Part shown: positions 18,723 through 29,116 of the stretch, in pieces
Position numbering within the stretch: the first letter of the stretch is position 1
Layout: each line of letters begins with the position of its first letter
Source: Chara braunii
Lineage: Eukaryota > Streptophyta > Charophyceae > Charales > Characeae
Reading direction: 5' to 3'
Assembly (NCBI GenBank): GCA_003427395.1
Contig: BFEA01000339.1
Span: 364,091-399,053, forward strand
Length of the DNA: 34,963 nt
Made by a program: the position numbers and the translations under genes
The notes under the pieces: generated by a model
Databases searched by the model: none
What the model was told of the DNA's origin: nothing
The model's input: only the letters and a program-made list of their open reading frames with translations

Positions 18723-19010
18723 CGCTCTGCCCCAAGAATCGCTCCAGCCACCACAACCTGCAATCATTCGACTTCATTACTATGCGAATTTCATTCTCAT
18801 TTCATTTCAGCCATCTGATGCATGAAGGGTGGTGAACTTTGGGTTGGTTAGGAGGTGTTGGGGCCCTGAGACCAGGGCAATTGTTCTATGGAAATCTCTG
18901 AGTCAGCATTGTATTTTGTCATTTTATCAACATTCCAGGATCTTTGAGATCTAGGGTTGTCAGGCCTTCCGAACATCAATCTTACCTCTTTTTTTTTTTT
19001 TTTTTTTTTT

Positions 19011-19469
19011 NNNNNNNNNNNNNNNNNNNNNNNNNNNNNNNNNNNNNNNNNNNNNNNNNNNNNNNNNNNNNNNNNNNNNNNNNNNNNNNNNNNNNNNNNN
19101 NNNNNNNNNNNNNNNNNNNNNNNNNNNNNNNNNNNNNNNNNNNNNNNNNNNNNNNNNNNNNNNNNNNNNNNNNNNNNNNNNNNNNNNNNNNNNNNNNNNN
19201 NNNNNNNNNNNNNNNNNNNNNNNNNNNNNNNNNNNNNNNNNNNNNNNNNNNNNNNNNNNNNNNNNNNNNNNNNNNNNNNNNNNNNNNNNNNNNNNNNNNN
19301 NNNNNNNNNNNNNNNNNNNNNNNNNNNNNNNNNNNNNNNNNNNNNNNNNNNNNNNNNNNNNNNNNNNNNNNNNNNNNNNNNNNNNNNNNNNNNNNNNNNN
19401 NNNNNNNNNNNNNNNNNNNNNNNNNNNNNNNNNNNNNNNNNNNNNNNNNNNNNNNNNNNNNNNNNNNNN
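19011..19469. other. Assembly gap (N)
   Basis: 459 N bases preceded by 22 T residues (18989-19010). Frames spanning it are meaningless. Confidence 0.99.
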
Positions 19470-19582
19470 TTTGTTTTGCGCTTTTTTCATTTTCCGATTT
19501 TGTATTTTTCCTTAATTTTCAATAAAAACAAATAGTAAGAGAATGGGGTATTCTTTTTCTTTTCGTTTCGCCACCTGTCTCA

Positions 19583-19728
19583 GGGCCCCTGAAATGAAAA
19601 ATGAAACGAGTGCATCTTCCTGGAGAAAATGGCCAGGTTCATCAGTTCGCTATAAATAGTAACGAGTGTATGTTGCCACCTTTCATGGGCACATGCACTC
19701 GTTTCTGTTTCGCCATGTGGCGAGGCCC
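19583..19728. mobile_element. 146-bp GGG-ended TIR element, TSD TCA
   Basis: The left end is GGGCCCCTGAAATGAAAAAT, and the right end reads ATGTGGCGAGGCCC. Inner inverted arms pair ACGAGTGCA with TGCACTCGT, and TCA flanks both sides (19580-19582, 19729-19731). It differs internally from the 122-bp family but shares GGGCC ends. Confidence 0.82.
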
Positions 19729-19731
19729 TCA

Positions 19732-20690
19732 CTGACAACCTCCGCCGACAGAGGGGAAAAAGAAAGAAAAAAAAAAAGAAACCTCCGCCGACAGAACTGT
19801 GTGAGGATTGAGCCCTCAAAGGGCCCTTGCCGTGATGTATATGTTCTGGGCCAAGCCCCCCAGCAAGCATCGTGCCCGCCCTAAGTGAAGGCGGGCCAGC
19901 AAATCAACGAGAGCCCTCTGTTCAAACATTTCACGAAGTGGGGTCCATACAGTTGCGGCACGCCAGTTGGTTGGAGTGCACCGAGTACCGGATCTCTGCA
20001 AAAGCAGAAGGACCAGGGCCCTTCAGAGTTGGTTAAGCAGAAGGACCAGGGCCCTTCAGGGTTGGTTAGGCCCTGGGCACATAAACGTGAGGCCGACATT
20101 GCATGCTGGAAATAGAGGTCGAAAATGCCAATGGGAAACCGGTCCACTATCTGAATCTGGACGCAGGCCTGGATGAAAGAGGCACAACTGTACTTCGTGG
20201 GCCCCAACCGCATTGGGCCTGGGTACAGGTACAGGGGCCCAGGCGCAGGCTCAAGGGGAGGCCGCCCACACGCAACATTGGCATGGCATATAGGCAGAGA
20301 GGGCGAGGGGGCAGGGATCTTGGCCAATGCAGGCCACGCTGCTGCATTGTAGCGCTAGCACATGCGCTGCGCAGTGGCTGAGAGAGGCAGGCTAGCGCTA
20401 AGCGGTAGAGTGCAGCCTGGGCGCAGGGCGCTGGTGGCCATAGCCGGGCTGCCTGTGGGCACAGAGAAGGTGAAGGGCGGAGGTGGTTCTTCGGAGGTGA
20501 AGGGCGCTGTGTGGGATAACAAGGGAGAGTGAGGGTGAAGAGTGAGACGTACCTGGTGGAGAGGAAGTCGGCATTGGTGTTGACATCATCACTCGCTGGT
20601 CGTCAAGTTGTCTGGTTGCTTCCATGCTGTAGTTGTAGTGATAGGCTGTAGAGTAGGTAGGGCGCCTGGCGCCATTCAAGAGAGAGAGCT
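19732..20690. other. GC-rich region without recognisable gene
   Basis: It contains two CCTCCGCCGACAGA blocks (19740, 19783) and a 33-bp unit repeated twice (about 20003-20068, GCAGAAGGACCAGGGCCCTT). Frames are open by GC bias but show no recognisable motif. Confidence 0.45.
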
Positions 20691-21010
20691 ACATTGGGTT
20701 ATGCTGTTGGTGTTGCCCGATTGGGCTTGGACATTGACTCACTATTCTTCTGTATCGTACTCAAATGGATGGTTACTCGGTTCCATTGTGCTATCTGCTC
20801 TTGCTTTGACTACTTGGACTTCAGTGTGATTTTGCAATTTGGATTTCTGTGCTTGGTCCACATTCATGTTCCTTGCAACTGTCTTCTTCCCCCAAAAAAC
20901 AACATATGTCATTGAATCTAAAAAAAGGGACGCCGCACCTGATTTTCTTCCGTCATCTTATAAAAAAACAAAGACAAAAGATTTTCTTCCGTCATATGCA
21001 GAGCTGCTAA
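20691..21010. other. Region without recognisable gene
   Basis: Three overlapping plus-strand frames of about 70-125 codons occur, none matching a family I know. A 28-bp phrase around GATTTTCTTCCGTCAT is duplicated near 20941 and 20980. Confidence 0.35.
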
Positions 21011-21938
21011 GGGCATACTCACACTACCACGTATTTTCACGAAATAGTAAATTTTATGTTACAGTAGTTTTTCGGGTCAGAAGAGGCAGGTATTTTGCAT
21101 GTTCACACAAAAGGGCACCTAAATGTCATCGGCCTGGACAGCCGGGGGCATACTTTGAGAGGACCTCCAGAGGTCCCTGCAAAATCGTACTTCTTTTTTT
21201 TATATTTTTATATATATAAAAGGCTAATTCTTTAAGCCCAACCAATTCAATTACCTGTCAAATCTGAACAGGACGGCCTTTTAGGCCTTTTTTATTGTCA
21301 TTATAGTATTACGGGGAACCCCGTAGCAGGCACATCCGTGCTCAAGCCTCCAACGAGGGAACATGCGGGAGCTGCACCCACCAGCAGGTGCGATACCTGC
21401 TACAGCAGGTGGGAGATACCGGCCAGGGGTCAGCCAGTAGCATCAGGACCGAGCTTCTTCGATGGGCCAGTCACTGTGCCTCCCCTCCGGTCCCCTCCCC
21501 CTATGAACATCAGCAGTCTCTGCTCAATGCCACTCCGAGTCGGGGGGACCAACGGCATATCTCTAGGTGGTGGGCGCCAAGCTTGCCCAGGAAGGTACAT
21601 GAGGCCAATGGGGATTGAACCCAAGACGTCCTGAATGCCACTTGCGTGCCTTACCAACTAAGCTAGGCCACTGGATTGTGCTGTCTGGAAACAAAAAAAT
21701 CGTACTTCTTTTTCCTCTACTGCTGTCTGGAAACAAAAAATAATAATTTTAAGTGCATTGTGCTGTCTGACTGCACACAACGTATTTTCACATCTCAAGG
21801 CCAGGTTGTGACCCTGTCTTTTCTGCTTTGGGCAACAAACTGGTGAGCAGTGTGACCCGCAGGTGCCATATAAACGCAATTTAAATTTAATTCACATACG
21901 TAAAATTTGCGGAAGTAAGTGCTAGTGTGAGTATGCCC
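21011..21938. mobile_element. GGGCATACTCACACT TIR element carrying a nested SINE
   Basis: It starts GGGCATACTCACACT and ends with AGTGTGAGTATGCCC. Flanking triplets are TAA and TTA (inverted, as in the copy at 6400). Subtracting the SINE and one copy of its duplication leaves about 413 bp, close to the 456-bp copy. Internal GGACCTCCAGAG is shared. Confidence 0.85.
21199..21695 (-). mobile_element. tRNA-derived SINE with 18-bp target duplication
   Basis: The identical 18-mer AAAATCGTACTTCTTTTT lies at 21181-21198 and 21696-21713. Read on the minus strand, the head has a pol III A box (TAGCTTAGTTGG) and B box (GGTTCAATCCC), then a tRNA-unrelated body, and an A/T-rich end (TATATATAAAAATATAAAA). 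This is the structure of a tRNA-derived SINE, mobilised by LINE machinery. Length is about 497 bp. Confidence 0.88.
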
Positions 21939-21959
21939 TTATTGGAAGTAAGAATAATT

Positions 21960-22090
21960 TTCTTGGTAGGGACTGTGGACCTGGTTTCCAGCCAGTTTTT
22001 CTATCTCTTCTTCTCAGGACACTGGACCTGCTTTCCAGTCTGATACCCACGATAGGATGCTGGACAGGTTTGTCATGAATCCGGGTTGAA
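21960..22090. repeat. Repeated LINE-UTR-like phrases
   Basis: GGACCTGGTTTCCAG, GGACCTGCTTTCCAG and a third weaker version succeed one another, resembling the start of the LINE 3' regions at 9139, 24384 and 33424. Confidence 0.45.
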
Positions 22091-22249
22091 TTGTGAGGTC
22101 CCCTGCCTCTGTTCTTGTGTTCTTTTAATACCAAGCAAAGTTCACACACAAAAAAAAAGGGTCATTTTTTCTGTATAGGCAAGTAGCCGGCCACATACAG
22201 TTATCCAAAAAAAAAAAAAAAAAAAAAAAAAAAAGATTTCATGACTGGC

Positions 22250-22404
22250 CGATGTTCCTCAAGGCATACAAACACGAGGAGGACCTTTCCAGGTGCTTCT
22301 TGGCCGTAATTCTGGTCAGATACATGTTCTACGGGCCGCAAAAGCGGACAGATACAACAAGCAAAGTCCTTCCTATCCTGCCTGTAGTACTTGTGAGTAT
22401 GCCC
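22250..22404. mobile_element. Right part of a GGGCATACTCAC TIR element
   Basis: The sequence ends TTGTGAGTATGCCC followed by TCA. The inner part (GACCTTTCCAGGTGC, GGCC) resembles other family interiors. A left end was not found, and 28 A residues (22207-22234) precede it. Confidence 0.5.
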
Positions 22405-22437
22405 TCACTGTTTGCTCCAGAAAAGAAAAACAACCCA

Positions 22438-22500
22438 AGAGCCTAGCTCAAGGGGTGCACCCATGAACTGTTGAAATTACAGACCCCTGTTCGAATCCAG
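22438..22500 (+). mobile_element. tRNA-like head (SINE fragment)
   Basis: An A-box-like TAGCTCAAGGGG is followed 40 bases later by a B-box GTTCGAATCC, spaced as in a tRNA. No matching acceptor stem or CCA is seen, and the 166-bp element begins immediately after, so a truncated SINE is more likely than a tRNA gene. Confidence 0.6.
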
Positions 22501-22666
22501 GGCCGTGGTCCCACTAGCCAAGGGGATAGGATAGAAATACCGAATCTGGCTATGTTTTATGCAGAGATACAGAAAAGCAGTTCTATCTCTATTTCCTGCT
22601 CCTGTCCTCAATTACGTCCAGATGCAGGTATTCCATCCGATCCTCTTTGCTAGTGGGACCACTCCC
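22501..22666. mobile_element. 166-bp foldback TIR element, TSD CAG
   Basis: It begins GGCCGTGGTCCCACTAGCC and ends GCTAGTGGGACCACTCCC. CAG flanks both ends (22498-22500, 22667-22669). The interior includes GAATCTGGCTATG and its inverted partner. Confidence 0.88.
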
Positions 22667-23289
22667 CAGATGATGGAACTTGATGAGTAGAAGTTGTTAA
22701 ACCAACTATTTCTGAATTGCCTAGCAGAGGGAAGATCTTGCTGAGAGTGGGCAGTTAGATGCATAACTTTGAGATGACAGCCATGCCCAGAAACTGGGTA
22801 GTAAACCTTCTGAAACAAGATTCAGACCAACAAGAAGGGGCATGGGTCTTCTCAGAGGAGACGCCAGGGAAAGTACGGAAAATATTGGGCCCAGACTTGG
22901 GCCCAGGCTTGGCCGGGGGACAGAGGGTGGAAGAGTGGCATACTCCCTCCCGTGTCCACTTGGTATGGGCAAGACAAACAAGTTAAGCTCCTACGGCTCG
23001 CACTGCCTCGCAGAGAGAACGGTACACTCGACTAAGGACCTCCCAGAAGCTAGAGTTTTGTTGAGTAAAGATAAAAAGAATGCAGGATTTTTGGGACCTG
23101 CCTTTGAGTTTAGAGTAGAACCGTGTACGAAGGGATGGGATTCACAGCGCACACAAAACCACACAGACCTGGTTCCACTGTGGCAGTACAGACCCAAGAC
23201 GGGGGTACGATATTTACACGCCACAGTTCAAATTTCAAAACACGCCTGAAATACTAGAATTAAGAACGGATCAATAAGACAACCAAACT
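22667..23289. other. Region without recognisable gene
   Basis: Several overlapping frames of 75-135 codons occur on both strands. The text has no domain motif I know. It could be an upstream part of the LINE fragment that follows, but I could not show this. Confidence 0.35.
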
Positions 23290-23600
23290 GGGGGTCCTTT
23301 TGAAAAGGGTTGATTTTGATGCCTTCTCAGAAGCACGCCAGCTTACTCTGGCTTCAGTCTCTTTTGGTGGTAGCTTCAGCCCTCTGGCTTTCTCAGAAGG
23401 GCATGGAAATATCAATCACATGCAAACGGTGTGAATGGGGGTGCACTGGGAGTCAAATGCTCATCTTTGGCTGTACTACTGCCCAGTAGCAGACGAGCTT
23501 TGGATCTGGTGGATCAAGCACTGGGACCTGGTTACTAGTGGTTCCTGGCCGTGGTCTGGGGATTGGATACTGTTCGGTATTATGTCAACACGAGCAGGAC
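23290..23600 (+). pseudogene. LINE ORF2 C-terminal fragment (zf-RVT), frameshifted
   Basis: VVASALWLSQKGMEI and CKRC (Cys at 23421 and 23430), then in another frame ESNAHLWLYYCP and WIWWIKHWD, align with the better-preserved copy at 32473-33318 (VAKGMEI, CIRC, DSRHLWLTCP, WDWWIHHWD). Together they give the C-x2-C...H-x4-C zinc knuckle of the LINE reverse-transcriptase tail. A frameshift falls near 23433-23445. Confidence 0.78.
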
Positions 23601-23604
23601 TCCC

Positions 23605-23760
23605 TGGAGGTACCTGGTCTCAAGCTAGGTCCATGTACAGCCATGGGGTTTTACAAACGCCGGACCCTTGGGAACAACAAATTTTGACGAGTTTTGGGCC
23701 AAAAACTCGGTTTCTATTTCATTCAAAAAATAAAAGATGTCCATTTTGACAAAATCTCAG
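23605..23760. mobile_element. Right arm of a long-armed foldback element
   Basis: It contains the same inner block as 25065-25300 (CTGGTCTCAAGCTAGGTCCA) and one long arm ending in TGTCCATTTTGACAAAATC. The other arm is missing. Confidence 0.7.
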
Positions 23761-24129
23761 TTGATGGGGGTATGTTGCACTGGTTTGCAGAGGAGTACTA
23801 TTACAAGAAATTTGGAGAGCAAGAAATGCAGCGGTTTTACTGATACTAAGATTACATTTCACGAGCAACGGACTCAAGTATGTTCTAACATCAGAAGAAT
23901 GATAATGGCGAACTGGCAGAACTGATTCATATGCAGGAAAAAAGGCTACCTATGGTTCCTGAGGACATGGGCCAGAGGGAACCAACTGCCAGCAGTGACG
24001 CGGGACAGAAAGCTAGTGATCTCAAAATGGCTGAAACCGCAATGAATGGAAGACACTGAGAAGGCTTAGCATGGATAGTACTTCCAGGAAGGAGGAAGTA
24101 AAAGTAACTGTTGCAGATTTTGTGTCCTG
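23761..24129. other. Region without recognisable gene
   Basis: Short frames only; no motif, RNA gene or repeat recognised between two mobile-element pieces. Confidence 0.4.
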
Positions 24130-24295
24130 GGGTGAGGTCCCACGAGCAAAAAGGATAGGATGAAGCTCCTGAATCTGGATGTGTTTTAAGCAGAGATGCA
24201 GAAAAGCAGTTCAATCTTGATTTCCTGCACATCTCCATAAACTCGTCCAGATGCAGGCATTCTATCCGATTCTCTTTGCTAGTGGGACCATGCCC
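24130..24295. mobile_element. 166-bp foldback TIR element, TSD CTG
   Basis: It starts GGGTGAGGTCCCACGAGC and ends GCTAGTGGGACCATGCCC. CTG flanks both ends (24127-24129, 24296-24298). Length is identical to the copies at 9471 and 22501. Confidence 0.9.
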
Positions 24296-24383
24296 CTGGA
24301 GTCATTTTTACAAGCTCGGTTGTCCTCCCCTTTTTTGCAGAGCTTTTAGGATTGATTTTTTTTGGAAGAGTTAATTACAATGG

Positions 24384-24532
24384 AAGTTGGAGGGACGCTG
24401 GACCCGGTTTCCAGCAGAGCCAAGCTGGGTAATGACCCCATAATTTCCGGGTTGTTTGCGAGGTATTCCCGGCCTCTTTCCATTGGTAATAGAAGTTCTT
24501 GATTCTTCAAAAAAAAAAAAAAAAAAAAAAAA
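24384..24532 (+). mobile_element. LINE 3' UTR end with poly(A)
   Basis: The phrase GGGACGCTGGACCCGGTTTC, then CTGGGTAATGACCCC and CGAGGTATTCCCGG, parallels 33424-33565 and ends in 24 A residues (24509-24532). A severely 5'-truncated insertion. Confidence 0.78.
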
Positions 24533-25064
24533 GGCAGGCTGGAAACCAAGTCCAGTGTCCTTTCCAGAAAAGAAAAACATCTCCAGTAATTCTAGCATCA
24601 CTGCATATGAAGGAAGAAAACCAGGTCCTGCGTCACTTTTAGATGCAAAACCTAGCTATCTGATCGCCTTACGCGTTTTGCTGTTCAGTGCCCTTAGTAC
24701 GAGCTCAGGAGGAAGAGACTTCCGACCTTCTCAGCCTGATAGGCTGCCTGCTGATTCAACAGGCATAGGGTGTCATTTTGCCTTTCACTACCTACTCCTA
24801 AGAAGACTATATAATGGGGACCCCTGGAAGCATAGGGCCTCGCAAACGAGGTAAATCATGTTGGGCCCCGGCCCAACAGCGGTACTCAGGGATGGGGTGG
24901 GGCCGCCGGTGGGGGTCCGGTTAGCGCGCAAAGAGCGAGCATTTTGCCAGTAGCTGCACCTCCCTTTCTCATCGTCCCCCACCCCTCATCGAGTAGCAGC
25001 AGAGGCTATGGCCAACTCTCTCCCACACACTGCACGCAACCCAATAGCGCTCGCACTCACACCG
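24533..25064. other. Region without recognisable gene
   Basis: It begins with a short inverted echo of the LINE phrase (GGCTGGAAACCAAGTCCAGT). The rest has frames on both strands without known motifs, and a GC-rich near-palindrome (TTGGGCCCCGGCCCAA) near 24861. Confidence 0.4.
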
Positions 25065-25300
25065 AACTGCCATTTCGCCAAAATGGACATCTTTTATTTT
25101 TTTAACGAAATTGAAACCGAGTTTTTTGGCCGAAATCTCGTCACCCTGGAGGTGCCTGGTCTCAAGCTAGGTCCATCATGTACAGCCAGGGGGTCCAGCG
25201 TTTGTCAGGAACAACAAATTTTGACGAGTTTTCGGCCAAAAAATTCAGGTTCAATTTCGTTCAAAAAATAAAAAATGTCCATTTCGACGAAATGGTCGTT
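25065..25300. mobile_element. Foldback element with long (about 80-bp) inverted arms
   Basis: The left arm begins AACTGCCATTTCGCCAAAAT and the right arm ends ACGAAATGGTCGTT. Arms pair over about 80 bp, with AAAACTCG-type blocks toward the centre. The centre holds CTGGTCTCAAGCTAGGTCCA. Flanks TCACACCG and TCACCCGT may be an 8-bp duplication with one indel. Confidence 0.82.
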
Positions 25301-25312
25301 TCACCCGTGTTG

Positions 25313-25460
25313 GTCATAGACCCTGCTAATACCAATCAGGGGTATCCAGAGGACTATCACAGTCCGTTGGCACTAAGTGCGCCGCAGGCGGTCATGGGCT
25401 TGAACTCACAACCTCCTGAATGCCACTTGCATGCCTAACCAACTGAGCTAGGACGCTGGA
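25313..25460 (-). mobile_element. tRNA-derived SINE fragment
   Basis: On the minus strand, TAGCTCAGTTGG (A box) and GAGTTCAAGCCC (B box) sit in a head nearly identical to the SINE at 21199-21695, including GCAAGTGGCATTCAGGA. It is truncated beside the foldback element. Confidence 0.82.
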
Positions 25461-27600
25461 TTTTTATTTTTTTATTTTTTTTATTTTTTCCCACAGGATG
25501 TACGTTTATTGCCAAAATATTTCGAAGCCAGGGTCCTCACAGTCTACCCAGAAGAATAACTGCTGGCCAGTGCTAGGAGCATTTAATTTAATACCCAGTT
25601 TGGCTTACAGGGAACACTTTCCTGAGGGGACCAGCCCCTGATCCATGTCCAAAACCAAAGTCTGATAAACGGAACACCCTCTAGGCTCTAGGCAAAAACA
25701 CCCTCTAGGGTCTACCATGAGCTAAACTCAAAGATGGACGACTCCTGAGTCCCAACTCAAAGCCTTGATCAACATCGACCAAAGAGTTCTGGAATCCCAA
25801 GGAGGCCTGAACCAACGAGGAGATGGGTTTCTCACCACACATCTTCAATGAGATCTACGGTCAATTGCACCAAGATCACCAAAGATCACCATGGATACGG
25901 TTCAAGTTAAACTTTGCTTCCTATCCTAAATTCCTAATGATGCCAAGTTTGCCAACTACAAGGAATAGCACTCCCACCACTGACGGTGGCACTCACACTG
26001 CCTCCGTGGTGCCGCTACCCATGAGATTGTATTTTTCCAACAGGTTTTTATCGACCCAGCCAAACGAAAGCTCTATGATGTAATCCTTAGTAAAGCATAA
26101 CCAACTGACTCCAGCGTCCAACAGTCTCAACAGATACGCCCAAGTTATTCAATGTGCTTATGAACACACAGCCCCAAAACCAATGAAATAACACTAGATT
26201 ACGACTAGTTACAATGCATCATCATGCTAATCCGCTTCAGAATCTGGCCTATACTAACGGCCAGGTACCCAAATCCAAATCACCCCGAATACCGATTTCT
26301 TCACATCGTCAACGCGTCGTAGCCGCATAAAGAACTACAAGGAGACTCAGTGGCAGGTGTACGTACGCTGCACAAGAATCCTTAGGCTAAGGCTTGGGGT
26401 TGCCGAACTCAGCCCCATTACGAAATTATCCCAATGGCGTGCAGAAGCAGACAAGACAGTGTTAAAGTAGAATAAAGAGCACTGAGGCAAGTATATCTGG
26501 GTCTTGTGCGCAACCTACTCTGGAGTGACAATAGAAGAAGAACACAGCATCGCAAAAGTAGAAACCATTTCACAAGAACCTACAATCAACGGCACGGAAC
26601 TCTCATGCAAAGGTCACGCCAGGCAAAGCTCATGACACGAGTCTCACTTGCTGAATCTGGCCTACCGCTCTGGCCATAGTCTACATCTACAGCCAAGTAC
26701 ATGACACAGATATAAGTAGGATGAATTATATGACAAACTGCCCAGCGTGCAAGTAATCAAGCGATCTATCCCACGACTGGAGCCAAGTGAAGAGCGCAAT
26801 GTTTCAAATATCCCACGATGCTTCTATCTACTATCTGCAAGACGAGAGCAAGCTAAATAGCCTTTGAGCTTTGTAATCAATGAATCTATGGCATGAACAG
26901 GGCCAAGTATGAAGCACAAGAATATCCCACATAAGCGCATGAAAGGACTTCCTCCTTTGAATACAGCTTTCATCTCAAGGCATGCCGAAGCCGAAGCTCT
27001 CACTCCTGTGCTCCTCGAGTTTTCTAGGCGCTCCCACCTCTGCTGTGCGCTCTCCCACTGCCCGGCGCCCGCAGCAACGCCACTGCCGATAGCTCGTCAT
27101 CATGTTTACGCCTAGCCGCTCCAAACGTATTGAGCCGAAGATAAGGCCAGATGCTTCTTCGTTAATTTGGCCAGATGTGATGTAAGATGTATTCCGCCCA
27201 AAACAAGGCCGAATACAGATCCTCCAGTGTTTAAAATGTAGATTAGTTGATATTGTATGAATGGTTGGAATAGTTGGATATGGGGCTGCCGGGATGCTCA
27301 AACATACGAGCACAGAGGCGCTCCCTAGCCCACTCAAGAGCTAGGTTACTCTTGAACACTTTCCACCATAGCTCTCACACAGCTATGGTGCCTGGCAGGG
27401 TACTAACTTCTAAGCGCTTCGCCTCATCGAGGGATGAACTCTTCCAGCTGAGGAGAGTTAGACGATGCGCTCCACTCGACCGCAAACCAACAATCGGGCG
27501 CCGCCAGCGCCGCTATCGTTGTCACACCGCTAACACACTCTTCCGCGCGCTCCCCCCCGAATTCCATCGCATCAGCTGGTTTAGCTTAGTCTAAACTAGC
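25461..27600 (-). other. Minus-strand transcript-like or retro-inserted sequence, unrecognised
   Basis: Read on the minus strand, the stretch ends with an AATAAA signal about 20 bases before an A-rich tail (plus 25460-25492), as in a polyadenylated RNA copy. The body shows phrases like GGCCAGATTC repeated. The longest frames (about 100-120 codons at 26975-27337 and 27274-27594) match nothing I know, and they overlap on opposite strands. It could be a retroelement with long UTRs, an LTR-like unit or a noncoding RNA copy. Confidence 0.4.
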
Positions 27601-27797
27601 AAAATAAAATGAATTATTTGAAACCAGAATAAAGCCGGACACACTATCCACTACCAACCAAATCTACTTCTATAGATCCTAGGAGCAGAGTGATCCCCTC
27701 AATGCCATCTCTCACTGTCTGAAACACTGTGAAGCGCCTGAGCTGCCTCACCACGCACCCAATGGATACACCTCAAGTCTGCTTTTCACCGGTTCTC

Positions 27798-27923
27798 TAC
27801 CGTGACAACACAAGGCTTGTCTCTTCTCTGTTCCCGAATTTTTTTTTTTTTTTAATTCTCTCCATGACAACACAAGGCTTGTCTCTTCTCTGTTCCTGAA
27901 AAAAAAAAAAAAAAAAAAAAAAA
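27798..27923. repeat. Direct repeat with poly(T) and poly(A) tails
   Basis: TGACAACACAAGGCTTGTCT plus following TCTTCTCTGTTCC occurs twice (about 27801 and 27866). The first copy ends in GAA then T14, the second in GAA then A25. Confidence 0.8.
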
Positions 27924-27945
27924 GAGTTCATCTCGTCTAGAGTTA

Positions 27946-28363
27946 GGGCCTCGCTGCACTACTCTATACTCTCGAATTTTCGAGAGTGGGACATCACTGC
28001 ACTTACTCTGTATCGGGAAACTCAGAAGCCACACTATAACGCAACGCTCGAAAACATCGAGAGTCCCCCGCCTGCAAAAACTGAATTTGCAAGTGTCCTC
28101 GCCGACTCCTCCGGAGTTGCCCACCGACAGGCTCGTTTTTCGAGAGTGGACCTCCTGTCCCGGCGGCTAGACTTTGTTCCGTAGCGCAGTGGTGCAGCTC
28201 TTCTGTAGAGTAGGGCGACGCTCAGGGTTTCGAGAGTTCATCTAGTGTCACAGGTTCTAGAGTAAGTGCAGCGAAGGCATGTATTTGGAGAGTCTCTCCT
28301 CTCTGACAATGCTAGTCAAACTCTCGAAATATTTCGAGAGTCTAGAGTAGTGCAGCAAGGCCC
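27946..28363. mobile_element. 418-bp GGGCCTCG-type TIR element, TSD TTA
   Basis: The left end is GGGCCTCGCTGCACTACTCT; the right end is its inverse AGAGTAGTGCAGCAAGGCCC. TTA flanks both ends (27943-27945, 28364-28366). Inside are several smaller palindromes with CTCGAAA...TTTCGAG cores. Confidence 0.9.
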
Positions 28364-28983
28364 TTAGTGGAGCGATGACACCAGATTTCCTCTACACTAG
28401 ACTCCAACAACTCTAGATCAACTTTAGAAAATCTTCTAGAGTCTAGACTCTAGTAGTGGAGCGAGACCCAGGGTCTCGCTCCACTGCTCTCGACTCACGA
28501 AAAATTTCGTGAGTACTTCTAGAGCTGTCAGAGGTCTAGAACTCACGAAAAAAGTGGCATCGCTCCACTTACTCTAGACTGAAGAACTCTAGAAGCACTC
28601 ACGAAATTCTGACACCGTTTCTAGAGTAGGCAAAAAAATATAAAAACAAATGCCTGCATATGCCCACGTTCTAGTGGTGGATACATTCCGGAGCCGAGCG
28701 TGAGTACTCACGATTTTCGTGAGCGCTTCTAACAGCGCTACACGACAGCGCCAGCTCGCTCTGACGGTCGCGGCAAGAGGCACACTCACGAAAAAAGAGG
28801 CCGGAGCGGCGGCAGGAGGGAGGATGCTGGAAATCGTGAGCGTAGCAGGCTGTGGACTTTATACTACTCTAGAGTGCCCTTCGAGAGCGCCTTCTGACAG
28901 CTCTCGAAGGGTGTTTTCAAGAGTAAGTGGAGCGAGGCGTTACTCTCGAAACTTCGAGAGTCTAGAGTAGTGGAGAGAGACCC
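28364..28983. mobile_element. Adjacent GGGTCTCG-type TIR element(s)
   Basis: A right end (AGTAGTGGAGCGAGACCC, ending 28469) abuts a left end (GGGTCTCGCTCCACTGCTCT, from 28471), and another right end finishes at 28983. The interior repeats ACTCACGAAAA/TTTTCGTGAGT palindromes. No exact 3-bp duplication was found for 28471-28983. The preceding 100 bp is a partial copy. Confidence 0.72.
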
Positions 28984-29116
28984 CCTATGTCCTCTCACTT
29001 GTGTATTGCAGGGCACTTTTTGGGCCTCATTACACAATTCACCAACTTGAAGGGCCTCGCCACACCAATGTAGAAACATGGCGACATTCTACAAATGTCA
29101 GGAAACTCTCGACATT
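28984..29116. other. TIR-end relics
   Basis: Fragments such as GGGCCTCGCCACACCAATG (from 29052) lack a matching right end. Confidence 0.5.

Larger units (their letters stand above)
14370..18835 (+). mobile_element. DIRS-type tyrosine-recombinase retrotransposon, degraded
   Basis: In order: a gag-like frame with a small intron, reverse transcriptase plus RNase H on the plus strand, and a tyrosine recombinase on the minus strand converging on pol. DIRS-group elements combine RT/RNase H with a tyrosine recombinase instead of an integrase and insert through circular DNA. The opposite-strand recombinase recalls kangaroo of Volvox. Ends are approximate: no split direct or inverted terminal repeats could be proven by eye. 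The copy carries several stops and frameshifts and is presumably immobile. Confidence 0.82.

Noticed and set aside
18944-19535. Frames of about 190 codons spanning the gap
   Set aside because: They consist of N bases and poly(T).
22438-22500. Functional tRNA gene
   Set aside because: A and B boxes are present, but no acceptor stem pairing could be found, and similar heads occur in the SINE copies.
26975-27337. 120-codon minus-strand protein
   Set aside because: No recognisable motif, GC-driven open frame, and an overlapping frame of similar length on the other strand.
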